A DNA stretch of 64,000 nt from Pseudomonas mediterranea CFBP 5447. Its GTDB lineage: Bacteria > Pseudomonadota > Gammaproteobacteria > Pseudomonadales > Pseudomonadaceae. The notes under the pieces were generated by a model that saw nothing but the letters and a program-made list of their open reading frames with translations, was not told where the DNA came from and searched no databases. The stretch covers positions 916,747 to 980,746 of the forward strand of contig NZ_KN322987.1 of assembly GCF_000774145.1 (NCBI RefSeq), written 5' to 3'. The stretch's first letter is position 1; each line of letters begins with the position of its first letter. A program made the position numbers and the translations under genes. Shown in pieces: positions 53,217 through 61,940 of this stretch.

Positions 53217-54572
53217 TCAGAGTTCCACGCTATCACGGTACGTCGGCACCGACACCGACCACCCCAGTTCGTCGCAAATCCGGTGGCGCAAGACATCCGA
53301 CGCATTGGGCTCCCCATGCACCACATAGGTTTGCCGTGGTGGCGTCTTGAAGCCTCGCAGCCATTGCATGATTTCGTCGGCATCGGCATGGGCCGACAGT
53401 GTTTGCATCGGCACCACTTCAGCATTGATCGGTACATCTTTACCGTGGATGCGCACCGCAGGCTCGCCCGCCACAATCCTCGCGCCTCGCGTACCGCCGG
53501 CCTGGAAGCCGGGCATCAGCAAGGTGTTGATGGGGTTGGGCGCCAGGCTCTTGAGGTGATGCAGCACTCGTCCCCCGGTGGCCATGCCACTGGCGGCGAT
53601 GATCACCGCCGGGGTGCGCTGCAGGTCCAGAGCCATGGAATCCTTGACCGAGCGCACCGGGTGGGCGATGTGGCACATGCCCTCGCATTCCTCCCGAGAC
53701 AACCGGTGTTCATCAGCGAAGCGCTGATACAGCCGGGTCACGTCGATGGCCATGGGACTGTTGAGATAGATCGGAATATCGGGGATCGCCCGGCGTTGTT
53801 TCAGGCGATACAGGTGATACATCAACAATTGAGCGCGACCGACCGTGAACGAAGGCACCAGGGTGATGCCCCGGCGCAGCGCGGTGCGGGTAATGACATC
53901 GGCCAGTTGATCTTCCGGCGATTCATGCGGATGCCGACGGTCGCCGTAGGTGGACTCCACCAGCAGGACATCTGCCTGCTCGATGGCTTTCGGCGCGAAC
54001 ATCACCGGATCTTCGGGCCGGCCCAGGTCACCTGAACAGACCAACGTCACGCCACCAGCCCGGACCTGAACAGTGGCGGCGCCCAGGATGTGTCCGGCAC
54101 GGCGCAGCAGGATCTCGATGCCCCTGGCGATCTCCACCGAATGTTCGAACGCGACCGGCCGCAGTAATTTGAGCGCCCGTTCGGCATGTTCACGGGTATA
54201 CAGCGGGAAGGCCGGCGCGTGCTTGGAGACCCCCTTGCGGTTGGCGTACTCGGCCTCTTCTTCTTGCAAGCGGGCACTGTCGCGCAGCAGGATTTTCACC
54301 AGTTCACAGGTCGCGGGCGTGGCGTAGATAGGGCCGCGATAGCCATTACGCACCATGACCGGCAAGTACCCACTGTGGTCCAGGTGAGCGTGGGTCAATA
54401 CGATCGCCTCCAGGTCCCGCATCGGCAGTTCAAAGGGGTCCCAGTTCAGCAGGCGTAACTGCTTGTAGCCCTGAAACAGGCCACAGTCGATCAGGATGCG
54501 CTGTTCGTCGTGTTCCAGCAGGTACTTGCTGCCGGTCACAGTGCCTGCGGCCCCGAGAAAAGTCATGCGCAT
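53217..54572 (-). CDS. MBL-fold/beta-CASP metallo-hydrolase (RNA-processing type)
   Basis: 451 aa from ATG 54572 with AGGAG 7 bases upstream. Metallo-beta-lactamase core: FLGAAGTVTGSKYLLE and the zinc motif HAHLDH (near residue 55), then GDLGRPED and a beta-CASP insert with ESTYGDR. The C-terminus (YVVHGEPNASDVLRHRI) is an RMMBL domain. Related proteins are RNases (CPSF73/RNase J-like). Last gene of a probable xfp-usp-mbl operon (101-base gap to usp). RNA cleavage is family knowledge, not shown here. Confidence 0.9.
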   Translation of the reverse strand: MRMTFLGAAGTVTGSKYLLEHDEQRILIDCGLFQGYKQLRLLNWDPFELPMRDLEAIVLTHAHLDHSGYLPVMVRNGYRGPIYATPATCELVKILLRDSARLQEEEAEYANRKGVSKHAPAFPLYTREHAERALKLLRPVAFEHSVEIARGIEILLRRAGHILGAATVQVRAGGVTLVCSGDLGRPEDPVMFAPKAIEQADVLLVESTYGDRRHPHESPEDQLADVITRTALRRGITLVPSFTVGRAQLLMYHLYRLKQRRAIPDIPIYLNSPMAIDVTRLYQRFADEHRLSREECEGMCHIAHPVRSVKDSMALDLQRTPAVIIAASGMATGGRVLHHLKSLAPNPINTLLMPGFQAGGTRGARIVAGEPAVRIHGKDVPINAEVVPMQTLSAHADADEIMQWLRGFKTPPRQTYVVHGEPNASDVLRHRICDELGWSVSVPTYRDSVEL

Positions 54573-54672
54573 GGCGGTGCTCCTGGACAAACGATGGAAA
54601 AGCTATTGATAGCATTGTTCACCCAGGCGGCCGGTGACTGCGTCAACCACTCGGCCGCCAGGGCTCACTTTG

Positions 54673-55563
54673 TCAGACCGCCAGGACACTGCACTGCACC
54701 TGATACAGGATGTGTTCTGTCGTGCTGCCCAGCAGTCCAAACGGATCATTGTGCTGGGAGCGGCCCATGACGATCACATCCACGTCATGCTCCAGAGCAA
54801 ACTCACTAAGCGCCGAAACTGGGTGACCCAGCAGAAACTGTCTGCGTTCGGCAGGCACACCGAACAGGTTGGCCAGTGCCAGAAAGGATTTCTCCAGGCT
54901 TCTTCGCAATTCCTTGCTGAGCTGCGACAGCGATACGCCGCCGCCCCCTACATCACCCAGGTAGACCGATGATGCCTCGTAGGCATGAGCCAGATGCAAT
55001 TCGGCATCGCATTGCAGCGCCAGGCCAAGCGCCTGGCGGATAATCCGGTCGTTAAGCCCACTGTTCTGTGCAAAGGCACTGGAAGGGTCCACAGCCGCGA
55101 CCACTTTGCGCGGCAGGCCGTGAGCGGCCGCGCCCACCATGTACAACGGAACAGGGCATTTGCGCAGCAGGTGCCAATCCAGCGGTGTGAAAAGTGCGCG
55201 CTTGAGCAGGGATTCGTGCTGGACCTGCTTGATCAGCAAGTCGGGTTGGAATTGCGAGACGTGCTGCAGGATCTGTTCGCCCAGGGCCTCGACCCATGCC
55301 ACTTCGGTGGTGACACGCAAGCCCCGGCGCCGCATCTTGTCGGCCTCCTCCTCCAACCAATTGCGCTGGTCCTGGAAATAGTTCTGTCGTGCCTCTTCAC
55401 GAGGCTCCTGTTCGAGCAGCGACAAAATGTCCAGCGAAGGGATCAATGCGGTGACGTGCAGATGCGCTTCGCTGGCTGCCGCCAGGGTCGCGGCGTGATG
55501 AAGGACCGGCGAATGTCTTTGCGCCGGGTTGAGGATCAGCAGCAGGCGTTGATACTGGCTCAT
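54673..55563 (-). CDS. Tandem universal stress protein (UspA-type x2)
   Basis: 296 aa from ATG 55563 with GGAG 10 bases upstream; the frame is open further but has no other site. Two Usp domains: 1-150 starts SQYQRLLLILNPAQRHSPVL, and 155-296 ends with DVIVMGRSQHNDPFGLLGST, close to the ATP-binding G-x2-G-x9-G-S/T pattern. A linker LFTPLDWHLLRKCPVPLYMV joins them. It lies between phosphoketolase (67-base gap) and the MBL gene. Related tandem Usps in P. aeruginosa are Anr-induced and aid anaerobic survival. Confidence 0.9.
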   Translation of the reverse strand: MSQYQRLLLILNPAQRHSPVLHHAATLAAASEAHLHVTALIPSLDILSLLEQEPREEARQNYFQDQRNWLEEEADKMRRRGLRVTTEVAWVEALGEQILQHVSQFQPDLLIKQVQHESLLKRALFTPLDWHLLRKCPVPLYMVGAAAHGLPRKVVAAVDPSSAFAQNSGLNDRIIRQALGLALQCDAELHLAHAYEASSVYLGDVGGGGVSLSQLSKELRRSLEKSFLALANLFGVPAERRQFLLGHPVSALSEFALEHDVDVIVMGRSQHNDPFGLLGSTTEHILYQVQCSVLAV

Positions 55564-55630
55564 GATGGTTCTCCGGGGACAGGCTCCAACGCCACGATGC
55601 AGCGCTTGATGCCATGATAAATAGCGGCCG

Positions 55631-58003
55631 TCATGGCAGTGTGGGCGTCCAGCGCCACTCCAGTACCTCGGGCAGGTCCTGCCCATGCTCGATGACGTAG
55701 AGCTGATGCCTTTCCATGGTTTCCCAATATCGATCACGGGCGCTGTCGACCAGCGGACTCAGCCGTGGCACTCGCTGGATCACGTCAAGGGCCAATCGAT
55801 AACGATCGAGCTGGTTGATCACCACCATATCGAATGGCGTGGTGGTTGCGCCTTGCTCCATGAAGCCGTGGACATGGAAGTTGTCGTGGTTATGACGTTT
55901 ATAGACCAGCCGATGGATCAGCGACGGATAGCCATGGAAGGCGAAGATCACCGGCTTGTCCACGGTGAACAGCTCGTCGAACTCTGCATCCGACAGTCCA
56001 TGGCCATGTTGTTGCGGTGGTTGCAACACCATCAGGTCCACCACATTGATGACCCGTACCCGCAGGTCCGGCACGTAATGGCGCAGCAACGTAATGGCGG
56101 CCAGGGTTTCCAGAGTCGGGACATCACCGGCACAGGCCATTACCACATCCGGATCTTCGTCGTCCTTGCAGGCAAAAGCCCAACGGCCAATGCCTGTCAT
56201 GCAGTGGCGAATTGCCGAGTCGATATCCAGCCATTGCCATTGCGGATGCTTGCCGGCCACGATCACGTTGATGTGGTTGCGACTCTTGAGGCAATGATCG
56301 GTCACAGTCAACAGGCAATTTGCATCGGGAGGCAAGTAAATGCGCACCACGTCGGCACTTTTGTTCGCCACCAGATCGATGAAGCCTGGATCCTGATGGG
56401 AAAAGCCATTGTGATCCTGTCGCCAGACATGAGAGGTGAGCAGGTAGTTGAGCGATGCAATCGGTGCGCGCCACGGTACCTGGGCTGCGGTCTTGAGCCA
56501 CTTGGCGTACTGATTGAACATCGAATCGACGATATGGATGAAGGCCTCATAGCAGGAAAACAACCCATGGCGTCCGGTCAACAGATACCCCTCCAGCCAG
56601 CCCTCACACACCTGCTCACTGAGGATTTCCATGACACGTCCCGCACTGTCCAGGTTGGTATCCCCTGCTTCCAGCGCGGCCAACCAGGTCTTGCCAGTGA
56701 CCTCGTATACCGCATCGAGCCGATTGGAGGCAGTTTCGTCGGGCCCGAACAGACGGAAATCGGCAGCCTTGAGGTTGTGCTTCATCACATCGCGCAGGTA
56801 TCCGCCCAATACACGGGTGCCCTCGGCCTCGATGGCACCCGGTGCGGAAAACAGCACGGCATATTCGTTGAACCTGGGCATTTCCAAGGGTTTGAGAAGC
56901 AAACCACCGTTGGCATGGGGGTTGGCGCCCAGACGCCGATGGCCTGTCGGCGCCAACGCGGCGATGTCAGGCCGCAACGCGCCGTTGGCGTCAAACAACT
57001 CCTGGGGTCGGTAGCTTTCGAGCCACTGTTGCAGTTGCATCAAATGCCGAGGCTGTTCGAGGTGGCTCAGCGGGACCTGGTGGGCGCGCCAGCTACCTTC
57101 AACCTGCTGACCATCGACGAATTTGGGGCCGGTCCAGCCCTTGGGCGTGCGCAAGATCAGCAGTGGCCAGAGCTGGCGCTCCACAGTACGTCCCGATGAG
57201 TCCGTACGGGCCTTGCGCTGGATGTCACGAATCTTGAGCAGCATCTCGTCCAAGGTCTTGGCCAACTGCTGATGAACGACGAGCGGGTGGTCGCCTTCGA
57301 CAAAAAACGGGTCGTAGCCGTAGCCATACATCAGGGCCGACAGTTCGTCCTCGCTGATGCGCGAAAGCAGCGTGGGATTGGCGATCTTGAAACCGTTGAG
57401 ATGAAGAATCGGCAGGACGGCGCCATCACGCACGGGGTTGAGAAACTTGTTGGAGTGCCAGCTCGCCGCCAGCGTACCGGTCTCTGCCTCTCCGTCGCCA
57501 ATGACACACGTCACGATCAACCCTGGATTATCGAACGCCGCTCCATAGGCATGGGCCAGGGAATAGCCCAATTCTCCCCCCTCGTGGATGGAACCTGGAA
57601 TCTGCGCAGAAACATGGCTGGACAACCCGTACGGCCAGGAAAACTGCCGGAACAGGCGCAGCATGCCGTTCTCGTTTTGTTCAATCGCGGGGTGATATTG
57701 GGTGAGGCTCCCCTCCAGGTAGCTTTGGGCGACAATGGCCGGACCGCCATGACCAGGCCCCGTGACAAGGATCATGTCCAGGTCGTGGGTCTTGATCAGA
57801 TGGTTGAGATGCACATAAATCAGGTTCAACCCGGGCGTTGTGCCCCAGTGGCCGAGCAGGCGCGGCTTGACCTGGTCAACTTGCAAAGGCCTGCGCAGCA
57901 AGGGGTTGTCCTTGAGGTAAATCTGTCCCACCGCCAGGTAATTGGAAGCACGCCAATAGGCATCGATACCTTCCAGTTGATCGGGACTGAGAAAATCACT
58001 CAT
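55631..58003 (-). CDS. xfp: Phosphoketolase (xylulose-5-P/fructose-6-P)
   Basis: 790 aa, full length. N-terminal XFP region: RASNYLAVGQIYLKDNPLL, GHWGTTPGLNLIYVHLN, GPGHGGPA, and the thiamine-PP motif GDGEAETG (about 178) before the Asn of SWHSNKF. It splits xylulose 5-phosphate with phosphate to acetyl phosphate, which can yield ATP through acetate kinase without oxygen. No ackA is near. First gene of a minus-strand operon with usp and the MBL gene, and divergent from an alcohol dehydrogenase with an Anr box between them. Confidence 0.95.
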   Translation of the reverse strand: MSDFLSPDQLEGIDAYWRASNYLAVGQIYLKDNPLLRRPLQVDQVKPRLLGHWGTTPGLNLIYVHLNHLIKTHDLDMILVTGPGHGGPAIVAQSYLEGSLTQYHPAIEQNENGMLRLFRQFSWPYGLSSHVSAQIPGSIHEGGELGYSLAHAYGAAFDNPGLIVTCVIGDGEAETGTLAASWHSNKFLNPVRDGAVLPILHLNGFKIANPTLLSRISEDELSALMYGYGYDPFFVEGDHPLVVHQQLAKTLDEMLLKIRDIQRKARTDSSGRTVERQLWPLLILRTPKGWTGPKFVDGQQVEGSWRAHQVPLSHLEQPRHLMQLQQWLESYRPQELFDANGALRPDIAALAPTGHRRLGANPHANGGLLLKPLEMPRFNEYAVLFSAPGAIEAEGTRVLGGYLRDVMKHNLKAADFRLFGPDETASNRLDAVYEVTGKTWLAALEAGDTNLDSAGRVMEILSEQVCEGWLEGYLLTGRHGLFSCYEAFIHIVDSMFNQYAKWLKTAAQVPWRAPIASLNYLLTSHVWRQDHNGFSHQDPGFIDLVANKSADVVRIYLPPDANCLLTVTDHCLKSRNHINVIVAGKHPQWQWLDIDSAIRHCMTGIGRWAFACKDDEDPDVVMACAGDVPTLETLAAITLLRHYVPDLRVRVINVVDLMVLQPPQQHGHGLSDAEFDELFTVDKPVIFAFHGYPSLIHRLVYKRHNHDNFHVHGFMEQGATTTPFDMVVINQLDRYRLALDVIQRVPRLSPLVDSARDRYWETMERHQLYVIEHGQDLPEVLEWRWTPTLP

Positions 58004-58109
58004 CGCGTCCTCCAGACAAGCTGGGTTGGCAGCGCTTCCTGCCGGTCGTCGGAGCCGCCGTCGAACGGCGTGCCATGGGTGGATTCTGGAACGCAGGAAT
58101 GATCCCGAC

Positions 58110-58123
58110 TTGATTTACATCAG
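58110..58123. promoter_or_regulatory. Anr/FNR box between xfp and the alcohol dehydrogenase gene
   Basis: TTGAT-TTAC-ATCAG, 9 of 10 consensus matches. It is 106 bases from the xfp start and 74 from the dehydrogenase start, so it may serve both. Confidence 0.75.
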
Positions 58124-58197
58124 AACCAGGGAGGCTAGGGTGTTAGAAGGTTCGGGCTCATCGGCGTGGAACCGTCTGCTCAGACAGGAGAATCCTC

Positions 58198-59181
58198 ATG
58201 CGTGCCATGGTCCTGCACTCGTCTGGCCAACCCTTGAAGTTGGAAGAACGCGCCTTGCCGGTACCGGCACGCGGGCAACTGTTGATCAAAGTCCTGGCCT
58301 GCGGCGTATGCCGCACCGACCTGCATCTGTTTGACGGTGAGTTGCCCCAGGCCCGGCTGCCTCGGGTACCTGGCCATGAAATCGTCGGGCAAGTCACCGC
58401 TGTCGGCACGGACACAGCCACCGACTGGATCGGTCGACGAGTGGGTGTCCCCTGGCTGGGCTGGACCTGCGGGATCTGTGAGTTCTGCCGCTCGGGAAGG
58501 GAGAACCTCTGCGACCAGGCGTTGTTCACCGGCTGCCAGCTGGACGGCGGTTACGCCGACTACACCGTCGCCGACGCGCGTTTCTGTTTCCCTCTCCCTG
58601 ACGACCTGGATGCCGCCGAAGCGGCGCCCTTGTTGTGTGCGGGGCTGATCGGTTTCCGAGCCTTGCAAGTGGCCCAAGACGCCCCTCATCTGGGACTCTA
58701 TGGCTTCGGCGCCGCTGCTCACCTGGCAATTCAGGTCGCCGTGGGCCGAGGCCAGCTGGTCTACGCCTTTACCCGGCCCGACGATGACGCTGGCCAGGCT
58801 TACGCCCGATCACTCGGCGCAACCTGGGCGGGCCCATCGGATCGATTTCCGCCACACTTGCTCGACGCCAGCCTGATCTTCGCACCCGTGGGCGAGCTGG
58901 TACCGCTGGCCTTGAAGGCCACCGCCAAAGGTGGCTGCGTGGTGTGCGCCGGCATCCACATGAGCGACATTCCGAGTTTTCCTTATCGCTTGCTATGGGA
59001 GGAGCGCAGCGTGCGTTCAGTGGCCAACCTGACTCGTGCCGATGGCGTGGCATTTTTCCAGCAGCTCCAACACACCCCCGTGCATTGCAGCGTGACCTGC
59101 TTGCCCTTGATCGAAGCCAATCAAGCCTTGGAAGTCTTACGCAGCGGACAGGTCAATGGCGCCATCGTGCTCATCCCCTGA
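58198..59181 (+). CDS. Zinc-dependent alcohol dehydrogenase
   Basis: 327 aa. Catalytic zinc ligands Cys38 (GVCRTD), His60-Glu61 (GHE) and Cys147; structural zinc Cys91, 94, 97, 105 (CGICEFCRSGRENLC). NAD fold GLYGFGAAAHLAIQ. In an Anr-boxed island next to phosphoketolase it probably reduces aldehydes to alcohol to recycle NADH. Its 3' end overlaps the convergent Usp gene by 11 bases. Confidence 0.92.
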   Translation: MRAMVLHSSGQPLKLEERALPVPARGQLLIKVLACGVCRTDLHLFDGELPQARLPRVPGHEIVGQVTAVGTDTATDWIGRRVGVPWLGWTCGICEFCRSGRENLCDQALFTGCQLDGGYADYTVADARFCFPLPDDLDAAEAAPLLCAGLIGFRALQVAQDAPHLGLYGFGAAAHLAIQVAVGRGQLVYAFTRPDDDAGQAYARSLGATWAGPSDRFPPHLLDASLIFAPVGELVPLALKATAKGGCVVCAGIHMSDIPSFPYRLLWEERSVRSVANLTRADGVAFFQQLQHTPVHCSVTCLPLIEANQALEVLRSGQVNGAIVLIP

Positions 59182-60064
59182 CCGCCAACAGGCTGCCCGG
59201 TATGGAATACAAGGCCCGCTCAGTCGTGCTGCCGATCAAGCGCTCCAGGCCGACCCGGTGTGCGGTCCCCATCACCACCACATCAACCTCTAGCTCATCG
59301 ACGAGTTCATGAAGGACCGGTATCGGCAGGCCAACGACGAAATGCCTTCGCTGCGCCGACACACCGCAGCGCTCGGCCAGGTTGACGAACGCCGTCTGCA
59401 ACGACTCACGCAGGGCCTCGACATAATCGTCGTCCCAGGCCCCTGCCAGTAGCGACGCCTCTCCGTTGAACGCCGCCGACAGGTCGCAGGCATACAACAG
59501 GTGTAACGGAGCGTCGCATTGCCGGGCCAACGCCCCGGCGGTCTGGGCAATCAGCTCATTCAAGGCATCGGCCTGGGGATCGGAGGGATCCACTGCTGCC
59601 AGCACTTGGCGCGGCGTGCCGTGAACGGCCTGGTTGACCAGATGCACCGGCACCGGGCAATCGCGTAACAGATGACAATCGAGGGGCGTGGTAAAGACCC
59701 GTTTGAGCAAGGGTTCGAGGGTGACATCCTTGATCAGCAGATCGGGTTGCAACTGTTCGACGCAACGAAGAATGTCCAGCAGAGGATGAGTGGTCCAGAC
59801 TACGCGCGTCGACACATTCAACCCCTCCTCCTTGAGCAGCGCAGCCTCCTCTGCCATCCAGCGGCGATAGCGATGCAAATGCCGCTGCACGTTCGCTTCG
59901 TCTGTTTTCTCACCCCATAGATGGGTATGTGCCGGTGGCTGGACGAATACATATAAATGCAGCTCGGCACCGCTGGCCCGTGCCAGGGCACAAGCCCTGC
60001 GCATCGCGGCAGAGGGGTGCAAGTCGGGTTCGACGATCAACAGCAGACGCTGGTATAGCTCCAT
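59171..60064 (-). CDS. Tandem universal stress protein
   Basis: 297 aa. Two Usp domains: MELYQRLLLIVEPDLHPSAA at the start and DVVVMGTAHRVGLERLIGST at the end, with the shared linker VFTTPLDCHLLRDCPVPVHL. It is similar to the three other Usps in this island, pointing to duplication. The Anr box 60163-60176 is perfect and 98 bases upstream. Binds ATP in the family; role is survival of energy limitation. Confidence 0.91.
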   Translation of the reverse strand: MELYQRLLLIVEPDLHPSAAMRRACALARASGAELHLYVFVQPPAHTHLWGEKTDEANVQRHLHRYRRWMAEEAALLKEEGLNVSTRVVWTTHPLLDILRCVEQLQPDLLIKDVTLEPLLKRVFTTPLDCHLLRDCPVPVHLVNQAVHGTPRQVLAAVDPSDPQADALNELIAQTAGALARQCDAPLHLLYACDLSAAFNGEASLLAGAWDDDYVEALRESLQTAFVNLAERCGVSAQRRHFVVGLPIPVLHELVDELEVDVVVMGTAHRVGLERLIGSTTERALYSIPGSLLAVRG

Positions 60065-60162
60065 CGCACACCTCCACCCGGTTGTTCAACGGGAGCCGGC
60101 ACCTCGCACCGGCCACTGTCCGACATGATCTGCAGCGTGCGCCCACCGATGCCACATGCGGT

Positions 60163-60176
60163 TTGATCTGAATCAA
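60163..60176. promoter_or_regulatory. Perfect Anr/FNR box (Usp side)
   Basis: TTGAT-CTGA-ATCAA, 10 of 10 matches. It lies 98 bases from the Usp start at 60064. Confidence 0.85.
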
Positions 60177-60209
60177 CCTCAGTGCAATCGACGGTTGGGT
60201 ACGCCAAGG

Positions 60210-60223
60210 CTGATCCAGATCAG
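60210..60223. promoter_or_regulatory. Anr/FNR-like box (GNAT side)
   Basis: CTGAT-CCAG-ATCAG, 8 of 10 matches and symmetric, 83 bases before the GNAT start. Two boxes in one divergent gap suit one box per promoter. Confidence 0.65.
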
Positions 60224-60306
60224 AATCGACTGCCGCCACCGGCGTAGAACTGCACCGAATGCGAGACTTTTTTCGCACTGCACGCTTATCCGACGGAGGA
60301 TCGACC

Positions 60307-60870
60307 ATGCTCACAGTCAAAGCCCATAACGAACGCGCCGCCGCACTGTATGCCAGCATCAGCGGCAAGCACTGGATTCAGGCGCTCAAAGACGGCCGGC
60401 ATGTGCTGATCAGGCCGTTGCGGGAAGAAGATCGCCAACGCGAATATGACTTCATCAAGCGCCTGTCTCCGGAATCGCGGCACATGCGCTTTCTATCGCA
60501 AATCAACGAACCCGGGACGGCGATGCTCGATCAGTTGATGGACATCGACTACAAGACCCGCCTGGCCTACATTGCCCTGGTCCATGACGATGGCAAGTTG
60601 ATCGAAATCGGCGTCAGTCGTTACTGCGCGACCTCTGATCACGAATGCGAGTGCGCCGTGACCGTCGCCGACCCATGGCAACAGCTGGGGCTGGGAACGC
60701 TGTTGATGGAACACCTGATAGAAACGGCGCGTAAAAACGGCTACCGCCAGATGTACTCCGTCGACTCCGCCAGCAATGTCGCCATGCGCGACCTGGCCCA
60801 CAGCTTGGGGTTCGAGACCCGCACCGACCCCGAGGACACCCGACAAGTCATTCATCGCCTCTACCTTTAG
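60307..60870 (+). CDS. GNAT-family N-acetyltransferase
   Basis: 187 aa from ATG 60307 with GGAGG 7 bases upstream. GNAT motif A (VADPWQQLGLGTLLMEHLIE, near 125) has the Q-x-x-G-x-G/A acetyl-CoA loop. The N-terminus is HVLIRPLREEDRQREYDFIK, as in the small acetyltransferase domain of protein acetyltransferases such as Pat. A role in acetylating a protein under low oxygen is possible but not shown. Confidence 0.87.
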   Translation: MLTVKAHNERAAALYASISGKHWIQALKDGRHVLIRPLREEDRQREYDFIKRLSPESRHMRFLSQINEPGTAMLDQLMDIDYKTRLAYIALVHDDGKLIEIGVSRYCATSDHECECAVTVADPWQQLGLGTLLMEHLIETARKNGYRQMYSVDSASNVAMRDLAHSLGFETRTDPEDTRQVIHRLYL

Positions 60871-60923
60871 CCACGAGGCTGCGCGGGTAACCTGTAGAAC
60901 GGGGCCCGCGCAGGTGGCTCCGG

Positions 60924-61835
60924 TCAAGCCTGCGGCTTGATCGCCCATACGCTGCAAGGAGCTCGTTGCAGCAAGAGCTCGGCGGTAGTGCCCAGACGCC
61001 TGTCCAGGCCATGGTGTGCCGTGGTGCCCATCACGATCACGTCGACCTGATGGTCGTGAGCGAACTTACAAATACCCGGCAGCGGTGCCCCTTCGACGAA
61101 ATGACGCTTGTGCGGCGCGACCCCGTGCCGCTCCGCCAGCGATTCGAACACCTCGTGCTGCGCCTCGCCCAATGCCTCATAGATTCCTGTCGCCAGGGGG
61201 AGCGCGCCGATGCCCATGTCCGTGGCATAGATGGCGGTCCAGTCAAAGGCGTGCAGCAACTCGACGTCGGCGTTGCATTGCTCGGCCAACTTGATGGCGG
61301 CGTTGACGATCTGGTCGTTGAACACCAGGTCCTGTTCCTCGCTACGCAGCACGTCGACGATCGCCAGGACTCGCCGAGGCCGGGGGTTACGCGAATCGGT
61401 GACCAGATGCACCGGTACAGGACAGTCGCGCAGCAAGCGCCAGTCCAACGGCGTGAAGAAGATCCGTTTCAGCGCCGGCTCCGGCTGTGCATCCTTGATG
61501 ATCAACGCCAGCGGCAATTCCTTGATGTAATGCTGCAAACCTTGATAGGCATCCTTGCTCCAGACCACCTCACAGGTCACCTCGACCCCATGCCGCCGTG
61601 CCAGCTCGGCCTGTTGCCACAGCCAATGCCGATGTGTTTCCAAATAGCCGTCGCGTGCGCTCTTGACTTGGTCGGGCGCGAACAAACCGGCCACCGACAG
61701 CACCTCCAGATAATCGATGGCGACGATATGCAGCGGCAGGTCCATCGCCAGCGCCAGCTCGGTGGCACGGTCGAACGCAGGCGTACGGGTCATGGCGTCA
61801 GGCGCCAACAGCAATAAACGTTGAGTCTGGGACAT
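60924..61835 (-). CDS. Tandem universal stress protein
   Basis: 303 aa from ATG 61835 (GAGG 6 bases upstream); an ATG at 61850 is weaker. N-terminal Usp starts SQTQRLLLLAPDAMTRTP; C-terminal ends DVIVMGTTAHHGLDRRLGTT. The linker IFFTPLDWRLLRDCPVPVHL matches the other copies. A box TTGAT-CTTC-CTCAA lies 74 bases upstream. The region 61836-61940 otherwise has no gene. Confidence 0.91.
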   Translation of the reverse strand: MSQTQRLLLLAPDAMTRTPAFDRATELALAMDLPLHIVAIDYLEVLSVAGLFAPDQVKSARDGYLETHRHWLWQQAELARRHGVEVTCEVVWSKDAYQGLQHYIKELPLALIIKDAQPEPALKRIFFTPLDWRLLRDCPVPVHLVTDSRNPRPRRVLAIVDVLRSEEQDLVFNDQIVNAAIKLAEQCNADVELLHAFDWTAIYATDMGIGALPLATGIYEALGEAQHEVFESLAERHGVAPHKRHFVEGAPLPGICKFAHDHQVDVIVMGTTAHHGLDRRLGTTAELLLQRAPCSVWAIKPQA

Positions 61836-61909
61836 GGAACACCTCGACATAGGGCAACAGCCCGTTGAAGGATCGAGGCTTCAGAATGAACCTGTGCCGC
61901 AAGCCAGAC

Positions 61910-61923
61910 TTGATCTTCCTCAA
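61910..61923. promoter_or_regulatory. Anr/FNR box upstream of the Usp gene
   Basis: TTGAT-CTTC-CTCAA, 9 of 10 matches, the same variant half-site as at 49205. Confidence 0.65.
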
Positions 61924-61940
61924 CTGGCCATCATTGAGGA

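Noticed and set aside
54601..54640. Possible Anr box before the MBL gene (TTGAT-AGCA-TTGTT)
   Set aside because: Second half has only two matches of five to ATCAA.
55685..57199. 504-codon plus-strand frame
   Set aside because: Antisense to phosphoketolase, no ribosome-binding site or domain.
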